The notes: a model not told the origin generated them from the letters alone. Positions 9,015-21,328 are shown, counted from the stretch's first letter. The stretch: DNA of 46,454 bases from Sulfuritalea sp. (GCA_030651305.1 JAUSCI010000011.1:1-46454); one strand, 5' to 3'. Numbers and translations are program-made.

Positions 9015-10148
9015 ATGACGGCAAACCTCCTCGACTTTGATGCAGACGGCCTGACAGCCTGGTTCGCGCAACAGGGCGAGAAGTCCTTTCGCGCCCGCCA
9101 GGTGCTGCGCTGGATGCATCAACGCGGAGAGGGCGATTTCAATGCGATGACCGACATCGCCAAGTCCTTGCGCGAAAAGCTGCTGCTGACCGCCACCGTA
9201 TCACCGGCGCCGACTATCAGCGACAAACTGTCGGATGACGGCACACGCAAGTTCCTGTTCGATGTCGGCAATGGCAATGCGGTGGAGACCGTCTTCATCC
9301 CCGAAGACGACCGCGGTACGCTGTGCATCTCTTCTCAAGCGGGTTGTGCGCTTGAATGCGCGTTTTGCTCTACCGGGCGCCAGGGCTTCAACCGGAACCT
9401 GAGCACGGCCGAGATCATTGGCCAGCTTTGGCAGGCCAACCGTGCGCTGGGCCATGCCCCAGCGAGCAATGACGGCGGCGAACGGATCATCAGCAATGTC
9501 GTGCTGATGGGCATGGGCGAACCGCTGGCCAACTTTGACAACCTCGTACCGGCGCTGCGCCTGATGCTCGATGACAATGCCTATGGCTTGTCGCGGCGGC
9601 GCGTCACGGTGTCCACTTCGGGCATCGTGCCGGCCATGGACCGCCTGGCCGCGGCCTGTCCGGTGGCTCTGGCGGTTTCCCTGCACGCAGCCACCGACGG
9701 TCTGCGCGACAAGCTGGTGCCGATCAACCGCAAGTATCCGCTGGCCGATCTGATGGCCGCCTGTCAGCGCTATCTGGTCCATGCACCGCGCGACTTCGTC
9801 ACTTTCGAATACGTGATGCTCGATGGCGTCAATGACAGCGATGCCGATGCGCGTGCGCTGCTGCATCTGGTGCGGGACGTTCCTTGCAAGTTCAACCTGA
9901 TTCCTTTCAATCCCTTCCCTGCTTCCGGCTTCAAGCGCTCGCCCGCCGAGCGAGTGCGGCGCTTTGCGTCGATCCTGATCAATGGCGGCATCGTCACCAC
10001 GACGCGCAAGACGCGCGGCGTGGACATCGATGCTGCTTGCGGACAATTGGCAGGCAAGGTGCTGGACAGATCGCGGCGCACATTGCGTTCCGCGGAAACA
10101 GGCGCCGGATTGGCTGGCACCTTTGCTGGAGTCGAACTGCACTTATGA
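9015..10148 (+). CDS. rlmN: dual-specificity 23S rRNA/tRNA adenine C2 methyltransferase (radical SAM)
   Basis: RlmN methylates C2 of A2503 in 23S rRNA and A37 in some tRNAs. The radical-SAM cluster motif is C111-x3-C115-x2-C118 ([12 protein letters not shown]). The catalytic C-terminal cysteine is visible in [11 protein letters not shown] near residue 346, after TTRKTRG. The length of 377 is typical. The stop overlaps the next start by ATGA, so translation with pilW is coupled. The gene order ndk-rlmN-pilW is usual in betaproteobacteria. Confidence 0.96.
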   Translation: MTANLLDFDADGLTAWFAQQGEKSFRARQVLRWMHQRGEGDFNAMTDIAKSLREKLLLTATVSPAPTISDKLSDDGTRKFLFDVGNGNAVETVFIPEDDRGTLCISSQAGCALECAFCSTGRQGFNRNLSTAEIIGQLWQANRALGHAPASNDGGERIISNVVLMGMGEPLANFDNLVPALRLMLDDNAYGLSRRRVTVSTSGIVPAMDRLAAACPVALAVSLHAATDGLRDKLVPINRKYPLADLMAACQRYLVHAPRDFVTFEYVMLDGVNDSDADARALLHLVRDVPCKFNLIPFNPFPASGFKRSPAERVRRFASILINGGIVTTTRKTRGVDIDAACGQLAGKVLDRSRRTLRSAETGAGLAGTFAGVELHL

Positions 10149-10933
10149 ACAAGACGATATTCGCACTGGGGCTGGCGGTCATGCTGGCTGGCTGCACGGC
10201 GACCGGGTCCGGTTCGGGACAGGGGGCGCAGCAGGCAGTCTCGGCGCAACCTGCGGAGAGCGAACAGCAGCAGCGGGCGAAGATCCATACCGAGCTGGGA
10301 TCGCTGTACATGCTCGATGGCCGTTCCGCGATTGCGCTCGAGGAGGCGCGCATCGCTCTCTCCGCGGACCCGAATTATGCCCCGGCATACAACCTGCTGG
10401 CCCTGACCCACATGGTGCTCAACGAATCGCGGCTGGCCGAGGACAATTTTCAAAAGGCGTTGCGTCTGGCGCCCGGGGATCCGGAAATCAACAACAATTA
10501 CGGCTGGTTTCTTTGCCAGAACGGCCGCGAGCAGGGCTCGATAAGCTACTTCATGGCGGCAGCGAAGAACCCACTGTATACAACGCCCACCAAGCCCTAC
10601 ACCAACGCCGGCATTTGTTCCGTACGACTGAAGGACGACAAGGCTGGCGAAGATTACTTGTTCACTGCATTGCGGCTGTCGCCGACCAATACTCAGGCGC
10701 TGTTCTGGTTGGCCGATATTGCCTACCGGCAGGGGCGTCACAGCGAAGCACGGCAGTGGACGACGGATATCGAAAAAATGATGGAGCCCACGGCCGAGGT
10801 GATCTGGCTGGCCTTGCGTATCGAGCGTAAATTGGCCAACCGCGAGACCGAGGCGCGTTACGCGTCGCAGTTGCGTCGCCGGTTTCCTGGGTCGCCGGAG
10901 CATCGCCTGCTGACTCAGGGGCAATATGAGTGA
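10145..10933 (+). CDS. pilW: type IV pilus biogenesis/stability lipoprotein with TPR repeats
   Basis: This 262-residue lipoprotein has signal sequence and lipobox LAGC with C17 as the lipidated residue, then TPR helices (about 40-230), for example [25 protein letters not shown] and [13 protein letters not shown]. PilW/PilF stabilises the outer-membrane secretin of type IV pili. The start ATG overlaps the rlmN stop; longer in-frame starts inside rlmN would lose the signal peptide. The end overlaps rodZ by 8 nt. The assignment rests on the TPR pattern, the lipobox and the conserved position between rlmN and rodZ. Confidence 0.88.
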   Translation: MNKTIFALGLAVMLAGCTATGSGSGQGAQQAVSAQPAESEQQQRAKIHTELGSLYMLDGRSAIALEEARIALSADPNYAPAYNLLALTHMVLNESRLAEDNFQKALRLAPGDPEINNNYGWFLCQNGREQGSISYFMAAAKNPLYTTPTKPYTNAGICSVRLKDDKAGEDYLFTALRLSPTNTQALFWLADIAYRQGRHSEARQWTTDIEKMMEPTAEVIWLALRIERKLANRETEARYASQLRRRFPGSPEHRLLTQGQYE

Positions 10934-11794
10934 AGCACGGGTGACCGAAAACCTCGACGCCGAATCCATTGATGCTGCGCCGGCAGCGATCGCAGACGCT
11001 GCCGTGCCGATCGAGTCGGATACGCCGGGATCAGTATTGCTCAGGACGCGAGAGGCGCGCGGCCAGACAATTGCCGATGTGGTGCAGGTGATCCGCTTCA
11101 GCCCGCGCCAGATAGAGGCGCTGGAGCGAGACGACTACGCCAGCCTGCCCGGCTCGACCGCGGTGCGCGGCATGGTTCGCAACTATGCCAAGTTTCTCAA
11201 GCTCGATGCCGCGCCCCTGCTGGCGCAGCTCGACCCGGCCGTGCCGATTCCCGAAGCCGATGTTCGTCCGCCTGCCAACATGGGCGAGGCCGAGCAGCCG
11301 ACTGTCTTCGAACGCATTCCGACCAAGTTCATTGCCACCGCGATCGCCATTCTTCTGCCGCTGCTGGTGGCGTACTGGTATTCGGGCTTGCCAGCCGATG
11401 AAGGCCTGACACAGCGCTTGCTCGACGTCGGCGGAGCCCCTGCAGTGGTATTGCCCAATCCGGTCGCAACTGCCGCAGTGCTACCGGTGCTTGCGCCCTC
11501 GCAGGCAGTGATTTCCGACAATGAGCCGGCCGGTTCCGGCGTGACTTCCGGCCAACTGCCATTCGTCGGCCTGCGTGTGGAGTTCGACGACCATTCATGG
11601 ATCGAGATCCGCGATGCCACGCAGAAGGTCGTTTTTGTCGGCGAATACCCGGCGGGCACCCGCCAGAACGTCGAGGGCAAGCCGCCCTTCCAGGTATGGA
11701 TCGGCAAGGCGTCTGGCGTTCGCCTGTTCATGGGCGAGCGCAGCATCGATCTGAAACCGCACACGCGCGAAGAAGTCGCCCGGTTCAGCCTGGA

Positions 11795-11798
<4 letters not shown>
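10926..11798 (+). CDS. rodZ: RodZ-like cytoskeletal helix-turn-helix membrane protein
   Basis: RodZ links MreB to the membrane and supports rod shape. The 290-residue protein has an N-terminal xenobiotic-type HTH (about 35-100, [19 protein letters not shown] ... [14 protein letters not shown]), one membrane segment near 137-152, a Pro/Ala-rich linker, and a C-terminal periplasmic DUF4115-type beta domain (about 217-290, [14 protein letters not shown]). Its place between pilW and ispG is the common betaproteobacterial one. The stop overlaps the ispG start by ATGA. Confidence 0.9.
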
Positions 11799-13037
<1,239 letters not shown>

Positions 13038-13039
<2 letters not shown>

Positions 13040-13104
13040 CCACAGAGGACAAAGAGTTCTCAGAGGAAAACGTCTTTCTCTGTGTCATCTGTGATCTCTT
13101 TGGC
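13038..13104. repeat. imperfect inverted repeat of the CCACAGAGGACA type between ispG and hisS
   Basis: The segment begins GCCACAGAGGACAAAGAG and ends CTGTGATCTCTTTGGC. The reverse complement of its right 27 bases matches the left 27 bases at roughly two thirds of positions, so the region forms an imperfect dyad that fills nearly all the gap. Intergenic elements with this look recur in many proteobacterial genomes, as I recall; only one copy is seen in this window. Confidence 0.6.
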
Positions 13105-13115
13105 AATAAGTTTCT

Positions 13116-14423
13116 ATGAGTCAAACCCTGCAAGCCATCCGTGGCATGAACGACATCCTGCCGGTCGACGCCGAACTCTGGGAGCAGTTCGAGGAGACCG
13201 TGCGCGACTGGTTGCGTGCCTATGGCTACCGTCCGATCCGCATGCCCATGGTGGAGCCTACGCCGCTGTTTGCCCGCGCCATTGGTGAAGTGACCGACAT
13301 TGTCGAAAAGGAAATGTATTCCTTCGAGGACGCCCTGAACGGCGAAAGCCTCACGCTTCGCCCGGAAGGAACGGCGTCCTGCGTGCGTGCCGTACTCCAG
13401 CACAATCTGCTCTACGACGGTCCCAAGCGCCTGTGGTACATGGGACCGATGTTTCGCCACGAGCGGCCGCAAAAGGGTCGCTATCGCCAGTTTCATCAGG
13501 TCGGCGTGGAGGCAATGGGTTTTGCCGGGCCGGATATCGACGCGGAACAAATCGCGATGTGCGCCCGCCTGTGGGATGACCTCGGGCTTGATGGCATCCG
13601 TCTCGAAATAAACTCTCTTGGCCAGAGCGAGGAGCGCGCGCGCCATCGCGCCGATCTGCTGGCCTACCTCGAACAGCACCATGAGCAGCTTGATGCCGAG
13701 GCCCAGCGCCGCCTGCACAGCAACCCCCTGCGCATTCTGGATACCAAGAATCCGGCAATGCAGGCCTTGGTTGATGCGGCGCCGAAGCTGATCGACTATC
13801 TCGGCGAGGAATCCCTCAAGCACTTCGCGGGTGTCCAGCAGCTTCTCAAGGACGCGGCGATTCCGTATCGCATCAATCCGCGTCTGGTGCGCGGGCTGGA
13901 CTACTACAACCTTACCGTGTTCGAGTGGGTAAGCGATCAGCTCGGTGCGCAGGGCACCGTCTGCGCCGGTGGCCGCTATGACGGTCTGGTAGAGCAACTC
14001 GGTGGCAAGCCGGCGCCTGCCTGCGGCTTCGCCATGGGCATCGAGCGCCTTCTCGCGTTGTGGCAGGATCAGGGTCATCGCCATGAAGCCCCGTCACCCG
14101 ATGCCTACCTCGTGCACCAGGGCGAGGCCGCCGGCCGTTTTGCTTTTCGCGTCGCCGAACACTTGCGCAGTGCCGGATTCTCGATCCATCTGCATTGTGG
14201 CGGCGGCAGTTTCAAGTCGCAAATGAAAAAAGCCGACAGTTCCGGCGCGCAGATCGCATTGATAGTCGGCGATGACGAAACGGCGGAAGATTCGGTGAGC
14301 GTGAAACCTTTGCGTGCGGGCTTCGATCAGCCGGCAACACAGGTTCGCGTGAGTTTCAAGGACCTGGCCGATCATCTCGGCGATATTCTTTTCCCAATGG
14401 AAGACGACAATGGCAACCTATGA
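13116..14423 (+). CDS. hisS: histidyl-tRNA synthetase
   Basis: HisS charges tRNA-His. The 435-residue class II synthetase begins with [12 protein letters not shown], has motif 2 in [19 protein letters not shown] (about 110-128), the histidine-A motif [15 protein letters not shown] (about 257-271), and motif 3 in [12 protein letters not shown] (about 308-319). A C-terminal anticodon-binding domain follows (about 330-425), which distinguishes it from hisZ further downstream. It overlaps the next gene by 14 nt. Confidence 0.97.
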   Translation: MSQTLQAIRGMNDILPVDAELWEQFEETVRDWLRAYGYRPIRMPMVEPTPLFARAIGEVTDIVEKEMYSFEDALNGESLTLRPEGTASCVRAVLQHNLLYDGPKRLWYMGPMFRHERPQKGRYRQFHQVGVEAMGFAGPDIDAEQIAMCARLWDDLGLDGIRLEINSLGQSEERARHRADLLAYLEQHHEQLDAEAQRRLHSNPLRILDTKNPAMQALVDAAPKLIDYLGEESLKHFAGVQQLLKDAAIPYRINPRLVRGLDYYNLTVFEWVSDQLGAQGTVCAGGRYDGLVEQLGGKPAPACGFAMGIERLLALWQDQGHRHEAPSPDAYLVHQGEAAGRFAFRVAEHLRSAGFSIHLHCGGGSFKSQMKKADSSGAQIALIVGDDETAEDSVSVKPLRAGFDQPATQVRVSFKDLADHLGDILFPMEDDNGNL

Positions 14424-15075
14424 CCTGGAAGAACAGGAACAGCTCGACGAGCTGAAGACCTGGTGGAAGATGTACGGCAATCTGGTGACGGGCATTCTGG
14501 TCGTGGTGGCTCTGGCGGTGGTCGCCTGGCAAGGATGGAACTGGTGGCAGCGACAGCAGGCGGTCCAGGCATCGGCGCTGTTCTCCAGTCTGCAAACGGC
14601 TGCGGTGCAGAAGGACGCCAAGCGCGCGCGCGAACTGGCGGGCGAGTTGATCGACAAATACTCCGCGACGTCCTACGCGGGCATGGGTGCGCTGGTGGCG
14701 GCACGGATACAGGTTGATGCTGGCGATGCAAAGAATGCCCGTGTGCAGCTTGCCTGGGCGGCAGAGAACGCCAAGGACCCCGCTTACCGCGAGTTGGCCC
14801 GGCTTCGACTGGCGGCTGTGATGCTTGACGAGAAAGCCTACGACGAAGCCATGAAGCAGCTTGCCGCCGAACCCGTCGCGGCTTTTGCACCGCGGTTCGC
14901 CGAGTTGCGTGGCGATGTTTTCGCGGCGCAAGGCAAAACTGCCGAGGCTCGAAATTCTTATGATCTTGCGCTGGCAAAATTCGATGCTCTGGCCAAGGGC
15001 GATGAATCCAGACGGAGCGGAGGCTACAAGGAAGTGGTCCAGGCCAAACGTGATGCGCTTGGAGCGGGCAAGTGA
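14410..15075 (+). CDS. YfgM-family membrane-anchored TPR protein
   Basis: This 221-residue protein has a short cytoplasmic N-terminus ([23 protein letters not shown]), one transmembrane helix near 25-43 and a periplasmic TPR-like domain. In E. coli, YfgM is an accessory of the Sec translocon with PpiD, and it is encoded between hisS and bamB as here. The fit to that family and location is strong. It overlaps hisS by 14 nt and bamB by GTGA, so it is part of the same operon. The exact partner in this organism is inferred. Confidence 0.9.
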   Translation: MATYDLEEQEQLDELKTWWKMYGNLVTGILVVVALAVVAWQGWNWWQRQQAVQASALFSSLQTAAVQKDAKRARELAGELIDKYSATSYAGMGALVAARIQVDAGDAKNARVQLAWAAENAKDPAYRELARLRLAAVMLDEKAYDEAMKQLAAEPVAAFAPRFAELRGDVFAAQGKTAEARNSYDLALAKFDALAKGDESRRSGGYKEVVQAKRDALGAGK

Positions 15076-16220
15076 ACGCACTGTCGCTGCTCGCTGTTGC
15101 TTCTGCGCTGTTGCTGGGCGCCTGCTCGACAGTCGAGAAACTCAATCCTTTCAGTTCCAGCACGTCCAGGGCCAAGCCGGCGGAACTTGCCGCTATCCGG
15201 GCAACCGGGGACCTGCGCAGCGTATGGCAGGCGAGCGTCGGCAGCGCAGGTGAATTCACCTTCTCACCGGCGGTGGTAGGCGACAGTGTGTATGCGGCAG
15301 CGCGTGATGGCGCCGTGGCGCGCTTCGATGGTGGGCGTCAGATTTGGCGGATTGCAGCCGGGCAGCCGATTTCCGGCGGTGTTGGCAGCGACGGCAAGCT
15401 CGTCGTGGTGGGTACGCCCAAGGGCGAAGTACTGGCCTTCGACGCGGCGACCGGTCGCGAGACATGGAAGGCGCGCGTGAGTTCCGAGGTGCTAGCCGCG
15501 CCGGCGGTCGCTGATGGACTGGCTATCGTGCGTTCTGGTGATTCGCGCATCTTCGGTTTTGACGCAGTGGATGGCAAGCGACGCTGGGTTTATCAGCGCA
15601 GTACGCCGACGCTGTCGTTGCGCTCGAATGTGGGTGTGGTGCTGGCTGGAAAAGTCACGCTCGCAGGATTCCCCGGCGGCAAGCTGGTGGCGATCGCCAA
15701 CAATAACGGCGCGGCCGTTTGGGAAGTGACGGTTGCCCTGCCCAAGGGGGCGACTGAACTCGAGCGTGTTGCGGATGTCACCAGTTCGCCGGTGGTTAGC
15801 GGCAGCACGGTTTGCGCGGCGGCTTTTCAGGGGCGTGTTGCGTGTTTTGACAGCAACAGCGGCAATACCATCTGGTCTCGCAACATGTCTTCCAGCGCGG
15901 GTGTCGATATCGACAGGCGCTACGTCTATGTTGCCGACGACAAGGGCGCGGTGCATGCGCTGGATCGCAACAGCGGTGCCAGTGTCTGGAGGCAGGATAA
16001 ATTGTCCAGTCGCGATCTTTCGCGTCCGGTGGCGCTGGGCGGACAGGTTGCCGTGGCGGACTACCAGGGTGTGGTGCACCTCTTGCGCAGCGAGGATGGC
16101 GCTTTTGCCGCGCGCGCCACCACCGACGGCAGCGCCGTGCGGGCAGAGCCGGTGCGCTTCGGGACCGGTCTGTTGGTGCAGACCGCGAACGGCGGGTTGT
16201 ATGCGCTGAGGGCGCGTTAG
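15072..16220 (+). CDS. bamB: outer membrane protein assembly lipoprotein BamB
   Basis: BamB is a lipoprotein of the BAM complex that inserts beta-barrels into the outer membrane. The 382-residue protein starts at GTG (overlapping the previous stop as GTGA), has lipobox LLGAC with C18, then PQQ-like beta-propeller repeats through the rest of the chain, such as GRETWKARVSSEVLAAP, GKRRWVYQRSTPTLSLRS and GNTIWSRNMSSSAG. Its place between the YfgM homologue and der is conserved in Gram-negative genomes. Confidence 0.95.
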   Translation: MNALSLLAVASALLLGACSTVEKLNPFSSSTSRAKPAELAAIRATGDLRSVWQASVGSAGEFTFSPAVVGDSVYAAARDGAVARFDGGRQIWRIAAGQPISGGVGSDGKLVVVGTPKGEVLAFDAATGRETWKARVSSEVLAAPAVADGLAIVRSGDSRIFGFDAVDGKRRWVYQRSTPTLSLRSNVGVVLAGKVTLAGFPGGKLVAIANNNGAAVWEVTVALPKGATELERVADVTSSPVVSGSTVCAAAFQGRVACFDSNSGNTIWSRNMSSSAGVDIDRRYVYVADDKGAVHALDRNSGASVWRQDKLSSRDLSRPVALGGQVAVADYQGVVHLLRSEDGAFAARATTDGSAVRAEPVRFGTGLLVQTANGGLYALRAR

Positions 16221-16256
16221 CCCATATGAATATTGTGATCCGGGTTCCGGTTTAGG

Positions 16257-17609
16257 ATGAAGCCTACTCTGGTGATCGTCGGCCGACCGAACGTCGGCAA
16301 GTCTACCCTGTTCAACCGGCTTACGCGCTCGCGCGATGCGCTGGTGGCCGACCAGCCGGGCCTGACCCGGGATCGTCATTACGGGCACGGTCGGCTCGGC
16401 AGCAAGCCCTACCTTGTCGTGGATACGGGCGGTTTCGAGCCCCAGGCGAAAGAAGGCATTGTGCACGAAATGGCGCTCCAGGCGGAGGCGGCGATAGCCG
16501 AGGCCGATGTCCTGATCTTCGTCGTCGACGTGCGTGCCGGCCTTGCGCCCCAGGACAAAGTCATAGCCGACCTGTTGCGCAGGAGCGGGAGGCCGCTGCT
16601 GCTAGCCGCGAACAAGGGCGAGGGCATGGATCGCGCGGTGGTCGCAGCCGAGTTCTATGAGCTCGGCTGCGGCGATCCCTGCGTGATTTCCTCCGAACAT
16701 GGCGAGGGCGTGCGCGAACTGGTCGAGCTGGCGCTGGCGCCGTTTGCCGACGACAGGGAAGCTGACGACGCCTCGGCTGGTCCCAGGGTAGCCATCGCCG
16801 GCCGTCCCAACGTCGGCAAGAGCACGCTGATCAACACCCTGCTCGGCGAAGAGCGCGTAATCGCCTTCGACATGCCCGGCACCACGCGCGATGCGATTGA
16901 AGTGCCGTTCGAGCGCAATGGCCGCGCTTACACCCTGATCGATACAGCGGGTCTGCGCCGCCGCGGACGTGTATTCGAGACCATTGAAAAGTTTTCGGTA
17001 ATCAAGACCTTGCAGGCTGTGGAGGAGGCCAACGTGGTGGTGTTGCTGGTTGATGCCACTCAGGAGATATCCGATCAGGACGCGCATATTGCCGGCTTCA
17101 TCATCGATGCCGGGAGGGCACTGGTGGTCGCGGTGAATAAATGGGATGCGGTGGACGATTACCGTCGCGAGCAGATCAAGCAGGACATCGCGCGCAAGCT
17201 GAACTTCCTCGGTTTTGCCAGCGTACATTACGTTTCGGCACTGAAAGGGAAAGGCATCGCCGGTATTCTGTCCTCGGTCGATAGGGCCTATGCCGCCGCC
17301 ATCGCCAAGCTGCCCACCCCCAAGCTGACGCGCGTGCTGATCGCCGCCGTGGAAAAGCAGACGCCGCCGCGCCATGGCGCTTTCCGACCCAAGCTGCGCT
17401 ATGCGCATCAGGGCGGCAGCAATCCGCCGATCATAGTTATTCACGGCAACGCCCTGGAGCATATTCCGGCTTCGTATACACGCTATCTGGAGCGCCACTT
17501 TCTCGAGGCCTTCAAGCTGCAGGGCACGCCCCTGCGCATTCAATACAAGACAAGCAAGAATCCCTTTGCCGATGTAAGTCGGCCAGCCAAATCCCGGCGC
17601 GAAAAGTGA
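16257..17609 (+). CDS. der: ribosome-associated GTPase Der (EngA)
   Basis: Der has two tandem GTPase domains and helps mature the 50S subunit. The 450-residue protein shows P-loop 1 [12 protein letters not shown] starting at residue 9, DTGGF and NKGEGMD in domain 1, then P-loop 2 [12 protein letters not shown] near 182-193, DTAGLRRRG and NKWDAVDD in domain 2, and a C-terminal KH-like domain. The unusual NKGE in place of the common NKxD in domain 1 is seen in some Der proteins. It is the last gene of the run from ndk; hfq follows after 83 nt. Confidence 0.96.
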   Translation: MKPTLVIVGRPNVGKSTLFNRLTRSRDALVADQPGLTRDRHYGHGRLGSKPYLVVDTGGFEPQAKEGIVHEMALQAEAAIAEADVLIFVVDVRAGLAPQDKVIADLLRRSGRPLLLAANKGEGMDRAVVAAEFYELGCGDPCVISSEHGEGVRELVELALAPFADDREADDASAGPRVAIAGRPNVGKSTLINTLLGEERVIAFDMPGTTRDAIEVPFERNGRAYTLIDTAGLRRRGRVFETIEKFSVIKTLQAVEEANVVVLLVDATQEISDQDAHIAGFIIDAGRALVVAVNKWDAVDDYRREQIKQDIARKLNFLGFASVHYVSALKGKGIAGILSSVDRAYAAAIAKLPTPKLTRVLIAAVEKQTPPRHGAFRPKLRYAHQGGSNPPIIVIHGNALEHIPASYTRYLERHFLEAFKLQGTPLRIQYKTSKNPFADVSRPAKSRREK

Positions 17610-17692
17610 AAGTCGGCGCTGGTGGCACGGCGAGGCAAAATCGATTACAGTAATTCACTCAAAAAACCAACAATCCTCAAAGGATCACCAAC

Positions 17693-17929
17693 ATGAGCAA
17701 TAAAGGGCAAATGCTACAAGACCCGTTTCTGAACACGCTGCGTCGTGAGCACGTTCCGGTTTCCATCTATCTGGTCAACGGCATCAAGTTGCAGGGACAG
17801 GTTGAATCTTTCGACCAGTATGTTGTTCTACTCAAGAATACGGTGACCCAAATGGTTTACAAGCATGCCATTTCGACAGTCGTTCCAGCGCGTCCGGTCA
17901 ATTTCGCCCAGGAAGACGAAGCCGCTTGA
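17693..17929 (+). CDS. hfq: RNA chaperone Hfq
   Basis: Hfq is a hexameric Sm-like protein that pairs small RNAs with mRNAs. The 78 residues include the Sm1 motif [22 protein letters not shown] (read as two parts, about 24-45) and the Sm2 motif [14 protein letters not shown] (about 55-68). The N-terminal [20 protein letters not shown] is near-identical to the family. It has no long C-terminal tail. An AAAGGA at 17679-17684 is the probable ribosome-binding site. hflX follows after 45 nt, the usual pairing. Confidence 0.97.
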   Translation: MSNKGQMLQDPFLNTLRREHVPVSIYLVNGIKLQGQVESFDQYVVLLKNTVTQMVYKHAISTVVPARPVNFAQEDEAA

Positions 17930-17974
17930 TCGCTGCCCGCTGCAATCGGCGCTTGCCATGAAGGCATCGCCCTG

Positions 17975-19090
17975 ATGTTCGAGCGTCCCGCCAGTGGCGA
18001 GAATGCGGTTCTGGTGCAACTCGATTTCGGCGAAGGCGATTTCGCCGAGCGGCTCACCGAATTCAATTTGCTGGTCGCCAGCGCTCGCGGACGAGCGCTG
18101 GCGGTAATTTCCGGCAAGCGGTCACGGCCGGACCCGGCACTGTTTGCCGGCAAGGGCAAGGTGGCCGAGATCGGCGACGCGGTGCGCCTGCACCAGGCCG
18201 ATGTCGTGGTGGTCAACCATGAGCTTTCGCCGGGCCAGCAACGCAACCTTGAACATACCCTCGAGTGCCGGGTGGTCGACCGCAGCAGCCTGATTCTGGA
18301 TATCTTCGCTCTGCGCGCCAAGAGCCACGAGGGCAAACTCCAGGTCGAACTTGCACAACTCCAGCATCTCGCCACGCGACTGGTGCGCGGCTGGACTCAC
18401 CTTGAACGACAGAAGGGCGGCATCGGCTTGCGCGGGCCTGGTGAAAAGCAGCTCGAAACCGATCGTCGCTTGCTCGGCAAGCGTGTCGCCTTGCTCAAGG
18501 ACCGCCTGAAACAGCTGGAGCGCCAGCGCGAAGTGCGCAGACGGGCGCGCACCCGGGGCGAGGTGCTGGCAATTTCGCTGGTGGGCTACACCAACGCAGG
18601 GAAGAGCACGCTGTTCAACACCCTGACGAGAGCCGGGGCCTATGCTGCCGACCAACTGTTCGCCACGCTGGACACCACCTCGCGCCGGTTGTATATCGAA
18701 GGTGCCGGGCCGATTGTTCTTTCCGATACCGTCGGTTTCATTCGCGATCTGCCGCATGCCCTGGTGGCGGCTTTTCAGGCTACCCTGGAAGAGACGGCGC
18801 AAGCCGATCTGCTGTTGCACGTGGTTGATTCCGCCAGTCCCGACCGCGATCAGCAAATGCATGCGGTAAGCTCGGTGTTGAAGGAGATCGGGGCGCTGAA
18901 GGTTCCGCAGATTCTGGTGTGGAACAAGGTCGACCTGACTGCCGCAAGCCCCGGAGTTGAGCGTGATGACTGTGGTAATATTTCGCTTGTTCGCTTGAGC
19001 GCCCGCACCGGGGCCGGGGTGTCGTTGCTGCGTCAGGCTCTTGCTGAAGTGGCGAGCCGGCATAACGAATTTTCCGCTGCCGCAGCCTGA
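17975..19090 (+). CDS. hflX: ribosome-splitting GTPase HflX
   Basis: HflX binds 50S subunits and splits stalled ribosomes. The 371-residue protein has the N-terminal HflX domain with GGIGLRGPGEKQLETDRR (about 148-165), a coiled stretch, then the GTPase domain: P-loop GYTNAGKST (about 204-212), DTVGFIRDLPHALVAAF and NKVDLTA. The location between hfq and hflK is the classical hfl locus. The C-terminus is short, ending soon after the G5 region. Confidence 0.95.
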   Translation: MFERPASGENAVLVQLDFGEGDFAERLTEFNLLVASARGRALAVISGKRSRPDPALFAGKGKVAEIGDAVRLHQADVVVVNHELSPGQQRNLEHTLECRVVDRSSLILDIFALRAKSHEGKLQVELAQLQHLATRLVRGWTHLERQKGGIGLRGPGEKQLETDRRLLGKRVALLKDRLKQLERQREVRRRARTRGEVLAISLVGYTNAGKSTLFNTLTRAGAYAADQLFATLDTTSRRLYIEGAGPIVLSDTVGFIRDLPHALVAAFQATLEETAQADLLLHVVDSASPDRDQQMHAVSSVLKEIGALKVPQILVWNKVDLTAASPGVERDDCGNISLVRLSARTGAGVSLLRQALAEVASRHNEFSAAAA

Positions 19091-19156
19091 GATCTTTCTG
19101 ACGTCTTCTTCCTTCTCTTACTACCCAAACAATAAAACGTGATCGCCGGAATTCTC

Positions 19157-20431
19157 ATGTCTCTCAACGACCACGGCTGGGGCAACCAGCCCGGTGGCGG
19201 CAAGCGCGGTGGTGGCAATCAAGGCCCTCCCGATCTCGAAGAACTCTGGCGCGATTTTAATCGCCGCCTGTCCGGCATGTTCGGCAACAAGGGCGGAGGG
19301 AGCGATGGCGGTGGCGGTGATGGCGCGGGGAACCGCATGCCTTCGATTAGCCCGAGGCAGTTTGGCGGCGGCATTGGCTTGGTCCTGACGCTGGTGACCG
19401 TGGTTTGGCTGGGTAGCAGCTTTTACATCGTCGACGCTTCCCAACGCGGCGTCGTACTCCAGTTCGGTCGCTTCAAGGAAACCACTGAGCCCGGTTTGCG
19501 CTGGCGCCTGCCGTGGCCGGTTCAGAGCCACGAAATCGTCAATCTGACGGGTGTGCGCACGGTCGAAATCGGCTATCGCGGTTCCGACAAAAACAAGGTG
19601 CTGAAAGAGGCTCTGATGCTGACCGACGACGAGAACATCGTCATGGTGCAGTTTGCCGTTCAGTATCTGCTCAAGGATCCAAAGGCCTATCTGTTCAACA
19701 ATCGTCATCCCGATGATACGGTCATGCAGGCGGCGGAAACTGCAATTCGCGAGGTGGTCGGCAAGAACAAGATGGACTTCGTGCTCTACGAAGGGCGCGA
19801 CCAGATTGCCGCGAATACGCAGAAATTGATCCAGGATATTCTCGACCGCTACGACACGGGCATTCAGGTGCTAAAGGTAAATATGCAGAGCACCCAGCCG
19901 CCGGAACAGGTGCAGGCGGCTTTCGATGACGCCGTCAAGGCAGGGCAGGATCGCGAACGGCATAAGAACGAAGGCCAGGCCTACGCCAATGACGTGATTC
20001 CACGGGCGCGTGGCGCGGCGTCGCGGTTGATGGAGGAAGCTACCGGTTATCGGCAGCGCATCATCGTCACGGCCGAGGGCGATGCCTCGCGCTTCAAGCA
20101 GATTCTTACCGAATACAGCAAGGCGCCCGAAGTGACGCGCAGCCGCATGTATCTTGAAACGGTACAACAGGTCTATGCCAATACCAGCAAGGTGATGCTC
20201 GACGCCAAGGGGGCGGGCAACCTGCTCTATCTGCCGCTCGACAAACTGATGCAGGCGACAGGGGCCGCTCCTGCGGCGCCCTCAGCGGCCGAGGCGACGC
20301 TGGTACCACGCGGCATCGTACCCGGATCCACGGCGACAAATTCGGACGCGCCGCCACAGACAGAGCGTTCGGCACCGGGTGATGCGCGCGCGCGCGGCAA
20401 CCTGGGCTCGCGCGAGCGGGGAGAACGATAA
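19157..20431 (+). CDS. hflK: FtsH protease modulator HflK
   Basis: HflK and HflC form a membrane complex that restrains FtsH. The 424-residue protein has a Gly-rich soluble N-terminus (about 13-65), a membrane helix near 71-92, and an SPFH/band-7 domain (about 95-290). The C-terminus is low in complexity, rich in Ala, Pro and Arg. I chose ATG 19157 over an in-frame GTG at 19139 because the SLNDHGWGNQ start matches the family. The TAA stop shares one base with the hflC ATG. Confidence 0.94.
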   Translation: MSLNDHGWGNQPGGGKRGGGNQGPPDLEELWRDFNRRLSGMFGNKGGGSDGGGGDGAGNRMPSISPRQFGGGIGLVLTLVTVVWLGSSFYIVDASQRGVVLQFGRFKETTEPGLRWRLPWPVQSHEIVNLTGVRTVEIGYRGSDKNKVLKEALMLTDDENIVMVQFAVQYLLKDPKAYLFNNRHPDDTVMQAAETAIREVVGKNKMDFVLYEGRDQIAANTQKLIQDILDRYDTGIQVLKVNMQSTQPPEQVQAAFDDAVKAGQDRERHKNEGQAYANDVIPRARGAASRLMEEATGYRQRIIVTAEGDASRFKQILTEYSKAPEVTRSRMYLETVQQVYANTSKVMLDAKGAGNLLYLPLDKLMQATGAAPAAPSAAEATLVPRGIVPGSTATNSDAPPQTERSAPGDARARGNLGSRERGER

Positions 20432-21306
20432 TGCAGCGCCATTTGTCTTTCGTCGCCTCATTCGTCTTTGGCCTGCTGGCGCTGTTCGCAATGACGATCT
20501 TCACGGTCGATCAGCGTCAGTTTGCGATTATTTTCCAACTCGGCGAGATCAAGGAGGTTATTTCGGAACCTGGCCTCGCATTCAAGTGGCCGTTGATCCA
20601 GAACGTGCGGATTTTCGACAAGCGCATTCTGACAATGGATACTCCCGAGCCCGAGCGCTTTCTGACGGCAGAAAAGAAGCCGGTGCTGGTGGATTCATTC
20701 GTCAAATGGCGTATCCATGATGTCAGGCAGTACTACATCTCGGTCAGTGGCGATGAAACCCTGGCCAGGACGCGTCTCTCGCAGACAGTAAATGCGGGGC
20801 TGCGCGAAGAGTTCGGCCGACGCACGGTACATGACGTCGTCTCGGGTGCCCGCGATGACATCATGGTGGTAGTCAAGAAGAAGGCTGATGCGGAAATGCG
20901 CGCCATCGGCGTAGAAATTGTCGATGTGCGCCTGAAACGGGTCGATCTGCCGCCAGAGGTCTCCGAGTCGGTTTATCGGCGCATGGAAACCGAGCGCAAG
21001 CGCGTGGCCAGTGAATTGCGCGCGGAGGGTGCCGCCGAAGCCGAGAAGATCAAGGCCAATGCCGATCGCCAGCGCGAAGTGGTTCTGGCCGAGGCGTATC
21101 GCGATGCGCAGAAGATCAAGGGTGAGGGGGATGCCAAGGGAGCCTCGATCTACAATCGCGCTTTCGGCGAGAATCCCGAGTTCTATGCTTTCTATCGCAG
21201 TCTCGAAGCCTATCGCGGCAGTTTCAAGAACAAGAGCGACCTCATGGTGATCGAGCCCAACTCCGAGTTCTTCAAGTATCTGAAGAATAGCGGCAAGGGC
21301 AAGTAA
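20431..21306 (+). CDS. hflC: FtsH protease modulator HflC
   Basis: HflC is the partner of HflK. The 291-residue protein has an N-terminal membrane helix (about 5-24), an SPFH domain (about 22-200) and a helical part with EGAAEAEKIKANADRQREVV (about 200-219), followed by GENPEFYAFYRSLEAYRGSF near the C-terminus, which is typical of HflC. The start overlaps the hflK stop by one base (TAATG), so equal synthesis is likely. Confidence 0.95.
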   Translation: MQRHLSFVASFVFGLLALFAMTIFTVDQRQFAIIFQLGEIKEVISEPGLAFKWPLIQNVRIFDKRILTMDTPEPERFLTAEKKPVLVDSFVKWRIHDVRQYYISVSGDETLARTRLSQTVNAGLREEFGRRTVHDVVSGARDDIMVVVKKKADAEMRAIGVEIVDVRLKRVDLPPEVSESVYRRMETERKRVASELRAEGAAEAEKIKANADRQREVVLAEAYRDAQKIKGEGDAKGASIYNRAFGENPEFYAFYRSLEAYRGSFKNKSDLMVIEPNSEFFKYLKNSGKGK

Positions 21307-21328
21307 TTCGGTTCGGTACCGGTTTCAA